Assembly: GCF_001586785.1 (NCBI RefSeq) | Contig: NZ_LUFH02000009.1 | Coordinates: forward strand, 20,340-84,339 | DNA length: 64,000 nucleotides | Reading direction: 5' to 3' | From: Sphaerospermopsis aphanizomenoides BCCUSP55 | GTDB taxonomy: Bacteria > Cyanobacteriota > Cyanobacteriia > Cyanobacteriales > Nostocaceae | Shown: positions 1 through 9,530 of the stretch, piece after piece | Position numbering within the stretch: position 1 is the stretch's first letter | How the letters are laid out: the number at the start of each line of letters is the position of its first letter | Made by a program: the position numbers and the translations under genes | Notes under the pieces: model-generated | Seen by the model: only the letters and a program-made list of their open reading frames with translations | Told to the model about the DNA's origin: nothing | The model's database searches: none

Positions 1-1
1 C

Positions 2-742
2 CCCGCAGACTTACCCCACAAGAATTTTCGTATTCAATTTGAGCAACTTGCTTCTTTGAGTCCCAGCTTGACTAATTGGTTGAAGCGAATGATAGAACCA
101 GATTTAGAAAAGCGGTTTGCATCTGCAACTGAAGCACTGCAAGCTTTAGAACAACCACAAGATACTGATATTGCTTTAACCGTTGATAAACCAGCAGGTA
201 GTAAAATTAAACTCACCAAAAATGATGAGTTTTTGGAAATTGCCGTTCCCGCAGTGGGTTTTGATGGTTCAATGGTATTCGCCACTTTGTTTTCTGTCGC
301 TTGGAATCTATTTATTTATTTGTGGTCAACTAGCGGTATCTCTATAACTTTTCCCGGTAATTTTCCATTTATTTTATTTGCACTACCTTTTTGGGGAATT
401 GGTTTGTGGATGATATATGGAGTTGTATATTGTATTTTTGGCCAGCTTAAAATACGTATAGACCAAAAACAAATTGCTATTAGTCATCAATTTTGGAAAT
501 TGCAAATTCCTCGCCGTTCATCTCCTAGAATCAATATTAATAAAATAATTTACAATCCCAAATATTTTACCATAGATGGTGATGGCGATAAAATTCAAAG
601 ACCACCCAAATTAGTAATTTGGTCAGGAGTCAAAAAGTTTGAGTTTAATGTTGATAATATCAGTATTAAATCTCAACCAGAATTAGAATGGATAGCGAAT
701 GAATTAAGTGATTGGTTAGGTATACCACTAGAAACAGAATAG
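2..742 (+). CDS. Ser/Thr protein kinase, C-terminal part (5' cut by window edge)
   Basis: The reading frame is open from the first bases, so the gene begins upstream of the window. The first residues (PADLPHKNFRIQFEQL...) match the end of the kinase domain of the next gene (PADLPEKDFRIQFAEV), followed by the same short helical stretch ending in KRF/KRL. After this comes a region with two probable membrane helices (about window residues 95-150) and a soluble tail ending LSDWLGIPLETE, again parallel to the next gene. The two are tandem paralogues. The catalytic part is not visible, so activity cannot be judged. The product is probably a membrane-anchored cytoplasmic kinase of the cyanobacterial Pkn2 type. 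Confidence 0.8.
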   Translation, partial: PADLPHKNFRIQFEQLASLSPSLTNWLKRMIEPDLEKRFASATEALQALEQPQDTDIALTVDKPAGSKIKLTKNDEFLEIAVPAVGFDGSMVFATLFSVAWNLFIYLWSTSGISITFPGNFPFILFALPFWGIGLWMIYGVVYCIFGQLKIRIDQKQIAISHQFWKLQIPRRSSPRININKIIYNPKYFTIDGDGDKIQRPPKLVIWSGVKKFEFNVDNISIKSQPELEWIANELSDWLGIPLETE

Positions 743-750
743 GTAAATTA

Positions 751-810
751 TAATTCGTAATTCGTAATTCGTAATTCGTAATTCGTAATTCGTAATTCGT
801 AATTCGTAAT
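751..810. repeat. Heptamer tandem repeat (TAATTCG)n
   Basis: About eight and a half perfect copies of TAATTCG, followed by a GC-richer stretch and a second short run near 836-850. This is the short tandemly repeated repetitive sequence type common in Nostocales. It separates the two paralogous kinase genes. The same heptamer recurs at 40750-40775. Confidence 0.9.
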
Positions 811-967
811 AGTGCCTCCGGCTCCCGTAAGGGATACGTAATTCGTAATTACTAACCTGTCCCTGTCGAGTGCAAAAAGCGGAAATTATCTAAACCTCTT
901 GGCGATCGCATCCCACCTAAGCCATGATTGATTTAGTAAAACAACTAGGGTGTAAACTCGTAAAGCT

Positions 968-2365
968 ATGGGCAATATCTTAGCAAATCGCTATGAAGTG
1001 CAAAAGCAGTTAGGTAAAAAAGCCGGACGACGCACGCTGTTAGCAAAAGATTTACAAACTGAGGAATTGGTAATAGTTAAATTACTTTCTTTTGGTGGTG
1101 ATTTTCAATGGGATGATCTGAAATTATTTGAGCGAGAAGCCGAAACTTTAAAATCTTTGTCTCATCCTTGTATACCGCGTTATTTAGATTATTTTGAAAT
1201 CAACTCTGATGAATTTAAAGGTTTTGCTCTCATCCAAACTTATATTCCAGCCAAAACACTAGAACAATACTTACAAAGTGGACGCAAGTTTACAGAATCA
1301 GAAGTTAAACAAATTGCTAAATCTGTACTCAAGATTCTTGTTTATTTACACAGTCTGAAACCTCCTGTAATTCATCGTGATCTTAAGCCTAGTAATATAT
1401 TATTGGGAGACAGAACAGGTAATAGCGTCGGTGAAGTTTATCTCATAGATTTCGGTTCAGTACAAACAGTTTTAGCCACGGAAGGAACAGGAACAAGAAC
1501 AATTGTCGGTACTTATGGTTATATGCCACAGGAACAATTTGGAGGTAGAACTGTTCCCGCTTCGGATCTTTATAGTTTAGGTGCAACATTAATTTATTTA
1601 GTCACAGGTTCTCATCCTGCTGACTTACCAGAAAAGGATTTTCGGATTCAATTTGCAGAAGTTGCTAATTTAAGTGAAAATTTTACTACCTGGTTAAAAT
1701 TGATGACTGAACCCAGTTTAGGAAAACGTTTAAATTCTGCGGATGAAGCATTGAAAGCATTAGAAAAGCCTCTGTTACCAAAGTCAAACAATACTAATTT
1801 AACTGCTAAAAAACCAACTGATAGTAAAATTAAGCTAACAAAGGATCAAGATTACATCGAAATCATCATTCCCCCTGTGGGCTTAAAACTATCTACAGTC
1901 GGCTTATTTCTTGGCAGTGTAGTTTTAAGTTATGTAACTTGGTTGTATGCGATCATATATATACAAAGTTCAGCATTTGATACCTTGGTATTAACATTTT
2001 TGTCTGGTTTTTTAATTGCGTCAGTAACATTAATATATAAATTTATTTTTCGCTTGTTTGGTAAAATCAGATTATTGATCAATCAACGTCAAATTACATT
2101 AACCCATGAATTGTTGGGTACAAAAATAAAATTTACCAGACCAGGGAAAAAAGAAGATATTTGTTTACTGCAAATAATCAGAAAAGCAGAGTATAAAGAC
2201 CTGAAGGTTAATACAGTAGAAATTAAAGCCAAAATTATAATTTGGGCTGGTAAACATAAACAATACATTCTTGGTAATGATAATGAGTTAATATCTGAAT
2301 CAGAACTTGATTGGCTGGTACATGAATTAAGTGATTGGTTAAATTTACAAATTAGGACGGAATAA
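968..2365 (+). CDS. Membrane-anchored Ser/Thr protein kinase
   Basis: 465 aa. An N-terminal eukaryotic-type kinase domain (about residues 8-270) has the Lys of VIVK (about 38), Glu of the C-helix (about 56), HRDLKPSN catalytic loop (136-143), DFGS metal-binding motif (161-164) and the GTYGYMPQEQ activation segment. The glycine-rich loop is poor (LGKKAGRRT), as in some cyanobacterial kinases. The C-terminal half carries two probable TM helices (about 300-350) and a soluble tail. It is a paralogue of the gene cut by the left edge, 225 bases upstream. The start is the ATG at MGNILANRYEV, the usual start context for this family (short leader, then the nucleotide-binding strand). The substrate is unknown. 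Confidence 0.9.
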   Translation: MGNILANRYEVQKQLGKKAGRRTLLAKDLQTEELVIVKLLSFGGDFQWDDLKLFEREAETLKSLSHPCIPRYLDYFEINSDEFKGFALIQTYIPAKTLEQYLQSGRKFTESEVKQIAKSVLKILVYLHSLKPPVIHRDLKPSNILLGDRTGNSVGEVYLIDFGSVQTVLATEGTGTRTIVGTYGYMPQEQFGGRTVPASDLYSLGATLIYLVTGSHPADLPEKDFRIQFAEVANLSENFTTWLKLMTEPSLGKRLNSADEALKALEKPLLPKSNNTNLTAKKPTDSKIKLTKDQDYIEIIIPPVGLKLSTVGLFLGSVVLSYVTWLYAIIYIQSSAFDTLVLTFLSGFLIASVTLIYKFIFRLFGKIRLLINQRQITLTHELLGTKIKFTRPGKKEDICLLQIIRKAEYKDLKVNTVEIKAKIIIWAGKHKQYILGNDNELISESELDWLVHELSDWLNLQIRTE

Positions 2366-2404
2366 ATTCTATAATCAATGACAGTGATGCAAGAGGAAAT
2401 TTAT

Positions 2405-2572
2405 ATGTTTGGATTAGGATGGCGAGAAGTAGCGATAATTGCCATAGTTGCGATTTTGATTTTTGGACCGAAGAAAATTCCTGATTTAGGAGGAGTGTTA
2501 GGAAAAAGTCTGAGGAATTTCCAAGAGGGAATGAAAAAAACTGATGAAGATGATAATTCAGAACAATCATAA
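2405..2572 (+). CDS. tatA: Sec-independent protein translocase TatA/TatE-type
   Basis: About 55 aa, starting at ATG (MFGLGWREVA) with a purine-rich AGAGGAA site about 9 bases upstream. An in-frame ATG at 2378 would add nine residues but lacks that spacing. There is one N-terminal TM helix (AIIAIVAILIF), the FGPKKIPDLG hinge and an amphipathic helix (LGKSLRNFQEGMKK), then an acidic tail. This is the TatA/TatE architecture: pore-forming subunit of the twin-arginine pathway that exports folded proteins across thylakoid and plasma membranes. It follows the kinase by 39 bases and may be co-transcribed. TatA and TatB/E are hard to tell apart at this length. Confidence 0.88.
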   Translation: MFGLGWREVAIIAIVAILIFGPKKIPDLGGVLGKSLRNFQEGMKKTDEDDNSEQS

Positions 2573-2640
2573 TTGTCAGAATCAGGCGCTTATCGAGCGA
2601 AGTCGAGATAATGTCCAGGATTTAAGGATTTACAGGATGA
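2571..2640 (+). repeat. 70-bp dispersed repeat, copy 1
   Basis: Begins AATTGTCAGAATCAGGCGCT and ends TTTACAGGATGA, with the internal near-palindrome TTATCGAGCGAAGTCGAGA. It starts at the tatA stop codon. Copy 2 lies exactly 100 bases downstream and an inverted copy lies at 4918-4980. Confidence 0.9.
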
Positions 2641-2670
2641 GGATTTTTTTATTAACCTCATCTATTTTTT

Positions 2671-2740
2671 AATTGTCAGAATCAGGCGCTTATTGAGCGA
2701 AGTCGAGATAATGTCCAGGATTTGAGGATTTACAGGATGT
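2671..2740 (+). repeat. 70-bp dispersed repeat, copy 2
   Basis: Nearly identical to 2571-2640 (differences include TTATTGAGC for TTATCGAGC). The two direct copies are separated by 30 bases of AT-rich sequence. The rest of the gap to 2950 is very AT-rich and shows no further gene. Confidence 0.9.
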
Positions 2741-2950
2741 AATTGTTAAATGTTCCCTCAGTACATTAAACTTTGTCTTTGAGACAGAGAATTTATTCCC
2801 TAAATTATTAAAATAATTTAATTTTTATGTATTTATTTTAAAAAAAATTATCAAAAAAATAATCAATTAAGTAATTACAATTAGACTTAAACATAATTAT
2901 GATATTTAGTATTGTAAGCGTCTTGCTTGTGTCCGTGTTTTCAATATTAG

Positions 2951-4030
2951 TTGTTTTTACTTGGTTTTAGCCAAGGTATTGATTTCTTTGCAGAGGAAAC
3001 TAAAGCGGAAATTCAATATCAAATTGATCAAATTGCTGAATCTCAATCTACAAAATCATCTACCACCCAAAAAGTGAAAGCTCATCGCTCACCAGTTATG
3101 AAGACAAGTCAAAGTATTGATTGGTGGGGTAATTTTGGTGATATTGTCGCTGATGTGGGAGGTGGTATTTTGGAACTTTTTAGTAAAGGGTTGGGAAGTG
3201 TATTTAGAGCAGGTGTAAAAGGAGGTACATCTTTACTGCAATCTCTTTCTAAAGAAATTCCTCAAGTTTTTGATTCTGCAAATGAAGATATGGGTGAAAT
3301 ACCAAAAATCTCTGATCCATATATCATCAGAGTTCGCAGTAAAACTGAAGCTGATAAGATTAGTAGAATTATCAATAAATCTTGTGCTTCTCTGATTCAA
3401 AAGTTTTGGGTAGATACTCAAGATACATTGGTAAGAGATGGTACTAATATTCGGGAAAAGTTGGCTTTGAAAATAGAAAATGATATCCAAGAGATATCAA
3501 ATGAACTATCTGATTATTTGGGGAAAGAATTACAAGTCAAATTAAATATTAATAAAATTCAATTTCCTAAATTTGAATTTCCAGGTATTGACGCAAGAAT
3601 TAAACAACAGCAAGAGATATTTAAAAGGACAAAGCAAGAAGAAAGAACGGAGAAAAATTGCTGTTCTAGTAAAACTTACTATGTTCCTGTTGATTATGAA
3701 GAAAGGCAAGACTTCTATGAAGTAGATTTACGTCAAACAACAGAATTAATTTACCAAAAAATTGATGAACCAGTTTAAAATAACCGAGAATTACTACAGA
3801 AGGTGATTGAATAACAGATTGCAGATGATTTCAAAAAAGCCGAACAACAAATTAATGATTACATCAAGAAATTTCAAGATGATTTTGATAGTCTTCTCAA
3901 AGAAAGAGAGACAAAAGAAGCAGAATCAGATAAAATCATTAATAGCTTGAATCTGCAAAAAGAGAAATTGAATGAATATCTACAGGAATTAATATTAATT
4001 CGTCAATCTCTCAACACTTGGAAACCTTAA
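2951..4030 (+). pseudogene. Remnant of a dynamin-like GTPase (C-terminal part, two in-frame stops)
   Basis: A reading frame of 275 codons (TTG at 2951, directly after an in-frame TAG) ends at TAA 3776-3778, but the same frame continues with coding-like sequence through a second TAA at 3812-3814 until TAA at 4028-4030. The piece after the stops is a lysine/glutamate-rich coiled coil (FKKAEQQINDYIKKFQ...). The upstream part has helical segments, a hydrophobic Gly-rich patch (IVADVGGGILELFSKGLGSV) and a CCSSK...VPVDYEE segment, which I associate with the stalk of bacterial dynamin-family proteins. No GTPase domain is present, so the 5' half is lost. The family call is an inference; the decay (missing start region, two stops) is seen directly. 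Confidence 0.6.
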
Positions 4031-4145
4031 TCACTAAACTTTTATATCCTCGACTTCTGAGATTAATTGCTCATATAATTTTCAGAATGAAAAAAGAAGC
4101 CGGGGATTTTATTTGTAAATACAAGAAAAATATATGATAAAGTGA

Positions 4146-4727
4146 TTACCAAATCTCTCTTAAATCTAAAACAAATCCTGGTAAAATATCCTCACCATTT
4201 AACATAGCTGGATTATCTAATTCTTCCACAACTTGCCCAGGACGATAAATAAATACTTTACGCTGTTTTCTATCAATTAACCAACCTAATTTCACACCAT
4301 TTTCTAAATCCTCTTCCATCTTTTCTTGTAATGGCTTTAAGTTGTCACTAATAGAACGTAATTCAATTACAAAATCAGGAACAATAGGAGCAAATTTACT
4401 TTTTTGTTCTGGTGTTAAACTATCCCAACGTTCTTTTTTAATCCAAGCAACATCAGGAGAAACATCTTTGCCATTAGGTAATTTAAAACCTGTAGAAGAA
4501 TCAAAACCTTTACCTAATTTCGTTTGTTTATTCCAAATTCCTACTTCTACAGCAATATCAAAATTACAATTTCCAGTTTCGCTGCCAGTAGGAGGCATAA
4601 TTATTAATTCTCCTGATCTTGTGCGTTCAAATCTTAAATCACGATTATTTTGACAGAGTTGAAAAAATTGCTCATCTGTTAAGTTAATGTTTAATTTGAG
4701 ATTAGGAGGTAAAGTAGTAGGGTTCAT
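4146..4727 (-). CDS. Uma2-family (DUF820) putative endonuclease
   Basis: 193 aa with the hallmarks of the Uma2/DUF820 family that is highly expanded in cyanobacteria: an N-terminal LTDEQFFQLCQNN segment, FERTRSGELIIMPPTG, then the PD-(D/E)xK-like core with DVSPDVAW and PDFVIELRS, and a C-terminal IYRPGQVVEEL...ILPGFVLDLREIW. The fold predicts a restriction-endonuclease-like nuclease, but the role in the cell is unknown; many copies occur per genome and behave like mobile or selfish genes. It sits alone between repeats, on the opposite strand to the decayed dynamin-like gene. Confidence 0.88.
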   Translation of the reverse strand: MNPTTLPPNLKLNINLTDEQFFQLCQNNRDLRFERTRSGELIIMPPTGSETGNCNFDIAVEVGIWNKQTKLGKGFDSSTGFKLPNGKDVSPDVAWIKKERWDSLTPEQKSKFAPIVPDFVIELRSISDNLKPLQEKMEEDLENGVKLGWLIDRKQRKVFIYRPGQVVEELDNPAMLNGEDILPGFVLDLREIW

Positions 4728-4750
4728 TATGTTTACCTCAAGGTGTTAGA

Positions 4751-4830
4751 ATTTTGGATTTTTGATTTTGGATTTTGGATTTTAGATTTTAGATTTTAGA
4801 TTTTAGATTTTAAATTTTGAATTTTGGATT
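4751..4830. repeat. AT-rich tandem repeat (GATTTTGGATTTTAG type)
   Basis: Runs of TTTTGGATTTT and TTTTAGATTTTAGA occur directly upstream of the Uma2 gene. A shorter similar run lies upstream of purE (13348-13385) and before 36003. Confidence 0.85.
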
Positions 4831-4917
4831 GGTAATCACTTATTGTATCAGAATTTTACATAACTTAACTTTCTAGTTATCTAATCTTATGTAATTAGTA
4901 ATTAAATTTACGTTTTC

Positions 4918-5020
4918 ATCCTGAAAATCCTGAAATCCTGGACATTATCTCGACTTCGCTCGATAAGCGCCTGATTCAGACAAAAAATCCTGAAAATCCT
5001 GAAATCCTGAAATCCTGATT
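4918..5020 (-). repeat. 70-bp dispersed repeat, inverted copy with extra AATCCTGA units
   Basis: Reverse complement of the repeats at 2571 and 2671, through CTGATTCAGAC, followed by several AAATCCTG units and a second CTGATTCAGAC. With the two direct copies it brackets the dynamin remnant and the Uma2 gene. Confidence 0.88.
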
Positions 5021-5108
5021 CAGACAAAAAAAACCGACAACCAGACGAACCAATAACACAAAGAAAAATCATCAGTAGGGACAATTAATGAATTATCCCT
5101 AGCTGAAA

Positions 5109-7811
5109 TTAGAGTAGGGTATTAACCACGGAAGAAGGTGCTACCCCATTTTGGGAATCATTAATAGTTGTAGTTGCACTTGGTGGTTGTATTTCTTCCT
5201 GAACACCCCGCACCTTAATTAACCGAATTGCCCGACTGACGCTTTCTGGCAAAATTACCACCAGACTACCATCAGGAGCCATATCTAAGCCTTTGTTAAT
5301 AGCTTGGGTTTCATCCAGAATTGATTCATAACGGCAATTAGGTTTAGCCTGATTAATGCCTTGAACAATCAAATCTGAAGCAGAACCCCTTGGCCTGCCT
5401 CTTGTGTCGTCATCTTCTTTGACAATGATGTAATCAAAGATATCAGCCGCCAATTTACCCAGAGTCACAAAATCTTCATCACGGCGATCGCCAGGGCCAC
5501 CAACCACACCTATGCGCTGTCCACTTGTCCAGTTACGAACAAATGATCCCACAGCTTCATAACTAGCGGGATTATGGGCATAATCGACCAAAGCGTGGTG
5601 TTTACCCAAATTAAATAAATTCATGCGTCCCGGCGTTTGACTAACCGAAGCGCGGAAAGTCTTTAAACCAGCGCGAATTTGCTCAATAGTTACATTCTGC
5701 ACAAAAGCTGCCAAACTTGCGGCTAAAGCATTGGCAATCATAAACGGGGCTTTTCCGCCCATTGTCAAGGGTATATTTTCTGCTCTTTCTATGCGGTGTG
5801 TCCAATCGCCTTTGACAATTGACAGATAGCTATTTTCATATACTGCTGCCACTCCTCCCTTTTGGATATGCTTCCGCACCAGTTCCGAGTCTGGGTTCAT
5901 GGTGAAGTAGGCAATATTCGCTTTTGTTTTTTCAGCCATCGCCGCTACACGATGATCATCAGCATTAAGAACTGCATAACCATCAGGATATACAGCTTCT
6001 GCAACCACACTTTTCAGGTTAGCTAATTGTTCAATGGTATCAATATCGCCGATGCCTAAATGATCTGCTGCCACATTCAACACCACACCCACATTAGCAG
6101 AATCAAAACCTAACCCAGAACGGAGAATACCGCCACGAGCAGATTCCAATACCGCTACCTCTACTGTTGGGTCTTGCAGAATAACATGGGCGCTTTGGGG
6201 ACCAGTGTTATCTCCAGCTTCCACCAGATAATCACCAATGTATGTACCATCAGTAGTGGTATAACCTACAACTTTTCCTGTTTGCTTATAAATATGTGCT
6301 AACAGACGAGTCGTAGTCGTTTTGCCATTAGTGCCTGTAATGCTGAGGATGGGAATGCGGCTAGGTTTTTCGCTGGAGAACAGCATATCCATTACTGCAC
6401 CAGCAACGTTACGTGGCACACCTTGACTGGGAGCAACGTGCATCCGAAAACCAGGGGCAGCGTTAACTTCCACAATTACCCCATCCAAATCCCGGAGGGG
6501 TCGGCTAATATCCGTAGTGACAACATCCAAGCCGGCAATATCCAAACCGATAATTTTCACAACCCGTTGTGCTAACCAAACATTTTCCGGGTGGATTTCG
6601 TCGGTGCGGTCTACCGCAATACCACCTGTACTCAGGTTAGCCGTGGCTCGCAGATAACAAATTGTTCCTTTCGGTGGTACGCTATTTACCGTGTAACCTT
6701 GTCTTTCTAATAGCTGATAGCTGGTACGGTCTAGTTCAATTTTCGTGAGAACGTTATCATGTCCTTCACCGCGATTAGGGTCTTTGTTGGTTTCCTCAAT
6801 CAGTTCAGCAATAGAGGATTTGCCATTACCAACTACGTGTGCTGGAACTCGTTCCGCTACGGCGACAACTTTACCATCTACCACTAATACCCGATGGTCG
6901 CGCCCAACATAATACCGTTCCACAATAATCGAACGGGAAACTTGTCTGGCTGCTTCATAAGCTGCTTCAGCTTCATCCCAAGTTCTGATATCTATGGTGA
7001 TCCCCCGTCCATGATTACCATCCAAGGGTTTAATCACAATCGGATAACCACCCACATATTCAATAGCTTCTTCTAAGTCATCCAAAAAGTTAATTACTGT
7101 ACCTCTAGGTACTGGTACACCATTAGCAGCAAGGATGCGTTTAGTGGCTTCTTTATCACAGGCTAGTTCTACTCCCAGAATGCTCGTGTTATCGGTCATC
7201 GTTGCCTGCATTCGCTTCTGGTTGACACCGTACCCTAGTTGAATCAGAAACCTTGCCGCTAGGGGCATCCAGGGAATACCTCTTTTTTCTGCTTCTTTGA
7301 CAATGGCTTCTGTAGAAGGGCCCAAGGAAGCTTCACGGCAAAAGTCTTTCAAGTCTTGGATATCTTGCTCTAGTTCTGCCTTGGGATAACGGCCCCGATC
7401 AACAATACTTTGACATAGCCGCACTGCTGCACGTCCGGCATAGCGTCCCGCTTCCTCATTAATGTACTCAATCACAACCTGGTAAACTCCAGGTGTGGCA
7501 GTCTCACGGGTGCGGCCAAAACCTACGTGCATTCCAGCTAATTCCTGGAGTTCTAGGGCTACGTGTTCTACGATGTGACCCATCATCGTGCCTTCTCGTA
7601 CCCGCATCAAAAAACCACCACGACAGCCCGGTGAGCAATAATGACCCTCCAGACTGGGTAGTGCCTCAACTAATCCTTCATAAAAGCCAGGGATTTCATT
7701 TGAGGGCGTTTCCGCTAGGTTTTCTAGATCGAGGCGCATGACGATCAGTTTATGGCGTCGAATGCTCCAGTAGTTTGGGCCGCGTAGGGTTTGGATCTTG
7801 AGGATTCTCAT
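5109..7811 (-). CDS. cphA: Cyanophycin synthetase
   Basis: About 900 aa. It makes cyanophycin, the Arg/Asp nitrogen-storage polymer, by ATP-dependent addition of Asp to the backbone and Arg to its side chains. The N-terminal domain and ATP-grasp region (GGYPIVIKPLDGNHGRGI, VVEVNAAPGFRMH) are followed by a Mur-ligase-like domain with the P-loop GTNGKTTTTR (near residue 490) and VDYAHNPASYEAV. An upstream in-frame ATG (7841) would add ten residues, but homologues start MRILKIQTLRGPNYW, so 7811 is chosen. It lies 172 bases downstream of cphB on the same strand, the classic cphBA order. In heterocystous species cyanophycin accumulates at the heterocyst poles. Confidence 0.97.
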   Translation of the reverse strand: MRILKIQTLRGPNYWSIRRHKLIVMRLDLENLAETPSNEIPGFYEGLVEALPSLEGHYCSPGCRGGFLMRVREGTMMGHIVEHVALELQELAGMHVGFGRTRETATPGVYQVVIEYINEEAGRYAGRAAVRLCQSIVDRGRYPKAELEQDIQDLKDFCREASLGPSTEAIVKEAEKRGIPWMPLAARFLIQLGYGVNQKRMQATMTDNTSILGVELACDKEATKRILAANGVPVPRGTVINFLDDLEEAIEYVGGYPIVIKPLDGNHGRGITIDIRTWDEAEAAYEAARQVSRSIIVERYYVGRDHRVLVVDGKVVAVAERVPAHVVGNGKSSIAELIEETNKDPNRGEGHDNVLTKIELDRTSYQLLERQGYTVNSVPPKGTICYLRATANLSTGGIAVDRTDEIHPENVWLAQRVVKIIGLDIAGLDVVTTDISRPLRDLDGVIVEVNAAPGFRMHVAPSQGVPRNVAGAVMDMLFSSEKPSRIPILSITGTNGKTTTTRLLAHIYKQTGKVVGYTTTDGTYIGDYLVEAGDNTGPQSAHVILQDPTVEVAVLESARGGILRSGLGFDSANVGVVLNVAADHLGIGDIDTIEQLANLKSVVAEAVYPDGYAVLNADDHRVAAMAEKTKANIAYFTMNPDSELVRKHIQKGGVAAVYENSYLSIVKGDWTHRIERAENIPLTMGGKAPFMIANALAASLAAFVQNVTIEQIRAGLKTFRASVSQTPGRMNLFNLGKHHALVDYAHNPASYEAVGSFVRNWTSGQRIGVVGGPGDRRDEDFVTLGKLAADIFDYIIVKEDDDTRGRPRGSASDLIVQGINQAKPNCRYESILDETQAINKGLDMAPDGSLVVILPESVSRAIRLIKVRGVQEEIQPPSATTTINDSQNGVAPSSVVNTLL

Positions 7812-7983
7812 GGGAATAGGTAGATGGAGATTCGGAACCAAAATTCTAGTTTCTTACTGGAATTGACCGCTAAACTGTTTATTATGAACAGTTTTTTCTT
7901 TTCAGATAGTATTCAGTCCAATTTTTTGACAGTAAGAAATCAAGGTGCGGTCAAATCAGTGTAACCTCAGATACTCTATCCCG

Positions 7984-8847
7984 TCAGCTGGAGATCCGAT
8001 GCACAGCGGGTAAAACAGTACGTTGGTATAGATGGAAACGATCTCCGTAACTGAGGATATGTAGGCGTAAATTATGCACTGTTAATGGTTCATTGGCACT
8101 AACATGAGGTTCGTTGGTATGGGTAAGTTCTGTGGGATCAACAATGGTGACACTGCCTTTGCCCATGACTTGCAACCAACCATCACGTTCAAATACAGCA
8201 CAAGTATCTTCATCAATGCCAATGCCTAAACGATCAGGATGGGCGGCGATCGCACTTACCAGCCGCCCCATGCGATTGCGATTGTGAAAGTGTTGATCCA
8301 CAATCACTTCCGGAATGAATCCCAAACCGGTTGCCATATCAACTAGGGAACGATTCGGTGTTTCACCACTCCCACCACCTGCAATCATGTGATGTCCCAT
8401 CACCGCAGCACCTGCACTTGTTCCGGCCAGGGTTAATTGTCCTGCCCGGACTCGCTGCCGGATAATATCCATTGCTGCTGTGTCTGAAAGAACGCCACAA
8501 AGTCGTAATTGGTCTCCTCCTGTTAAAAAGACCCCAGTACAGGCTTCTAGAGATGCTTTAATTTGGGAACTGTCGCATTGTTCACGTTCCCGAATGTCTA
8601 AAATCTCAACCTTTTGGGCACCCATTTCTTCAAAAATGCGAATATACCTACCACCAATGATGGCAGGTTCGCGGGAGGCGGATGGAATAATTGTAATATA
8701 CGCCTTACTAGCACCAGCACGAGCAACAAAAGTCCGCAGGATTTCGCGTCCGTGAACTTTGTCTTCTGCGCCTCCGATAACTAGAACGGCGGTTTTGGTT
8801 GCTTGGGGTGTCCTCATTTCCAGCGATTTAGCTTTTAATTGCTGCAT
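7984..8847 (-). CDS. cphB: Cyanophycinase
   Basis: 287 aa, peptidase family S51. It hydrolyses cyanophycin to beta-Asp-Arg dipeptides. Visible are the nucleophile elbow GTSAGAAVMG with catalytic Ser, the GGDQLRLC strand, the conserved DQHFHNRNRMGRL segment and GIGIDEDTCAV. It is the first gene of the minus-strand cphB-cphA pair, so breakdown and synthesis are encoded together. The start at MQQLKAKSLEMRTPQ is the only good ATG before the first beta-strand (TAVLVIGGAED). No convincing NtcA-type GTA-N8-TAC site was found just upstream. Confidence 0.96.
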   Translation of the reverse strand: MQQLKAKSLEMRTPQATKTAVLVIGGAEDKVHGREILRTFVARAGASKAYITIIPSASREPAIIGGRYIRIFEEMGAQKVEILDIREREQCDSSQIKASLEACTGVFLTGGDQLRLCGVLSDTAAMDIIRQRVRAGQLTLAGTSAGAAVMGHHMIAGGGSGETPNRSLVDMATGLGFIPEVIVDQHFHNRNRMGRLVSAIAAHPDRLGIGIDEDTCAVFERDGWLQVMGKGSVTIVDPTELTHTNEPHVSANEPLTVHNLRLHILSYGDRFHLYQRTVLPAVHRISS

Positions 8848-9530
8848 TGTGTTTCTGCTGCTCCATAAAACTTATACAATGCTGATAGCGCAGGTTGGCG
8901 CAAGCCATACATTGCTGTTTATTTCCCGCTTCCACCAGAGCCACGAAGGGGGATTCTTGTCAACGGGCTTAAGTTCCGCCAGAGCTAGGCGTACAGATTT
9001 AAGGTTTGCATTCAACAGGTTATTAGCTCCTGTCAACAACTTCAGGTAAATTTAACAAGGTTTAATAGCCTGTTGATTTTTGCCTTTTGCTTTTTGAGAG
9101 GACACTTTTCGGAAGATTGGCTCGGTGCAAGCCGTTCCAAGTTTTTCGCTAACCCACACGATGCCTCCTGGAAGTTGTTAACTTGGGTCGGATTATTAAT
9201 TTAAATTTAGTTGTGACAATATTTAAACATAAATTAAGTAATTAGAAAAATTAGAAAAATTTTGGATGGCACGAAAAACTCAAGAGTTTAGGTAATTTTA
9301 GATACTATTGATCAAGGGTAAGAAGAGGGTGTAGGGTGTAGGGTATAGGGTGGAAGGGAGAAATTAATTAAAAATTAAAAATTAAAAGTTAATCAACTTC
9401 TGCCTTCTGCCTCTTCTCGTGCCTCTTGCCAGCTGCAACCTTTCTCCTGAATTCCTTAAACACTGACGTTAATTAGCAATTTACGTTAAATGTTCCAATC
9501 TTAGATTAGTGTCATTGAATACGAATTACT
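8848..9530. other. Intergenic region between divergent cphB and trmD; no gene seen
   Basis: Contains fragments typical of Nostoc dispersed repeats (TTGGCGCAAGCCATAC near 8893), a heptamer array GGGTGTAGGGTGTAGGGTA at about 9327-9352, and a GCCTTCTGCCTCTTCTCG run near 9400. Both promoters must lie here but no strong -35/-10 pair stands out. Confidence 0.6.

Noticed and set aside
751..810. Candidate CRISPR array in the TAATTCG and other heptamer arrays
   Set aside because: The units are 7 bases with no unique spacers and no cas genes are present; they are ordinary short tandem repeats.
6894..7741. Plus-strand frames inside cphA
   Set aside because: They are antisense to a fully conserved gene and show no domain or start site.
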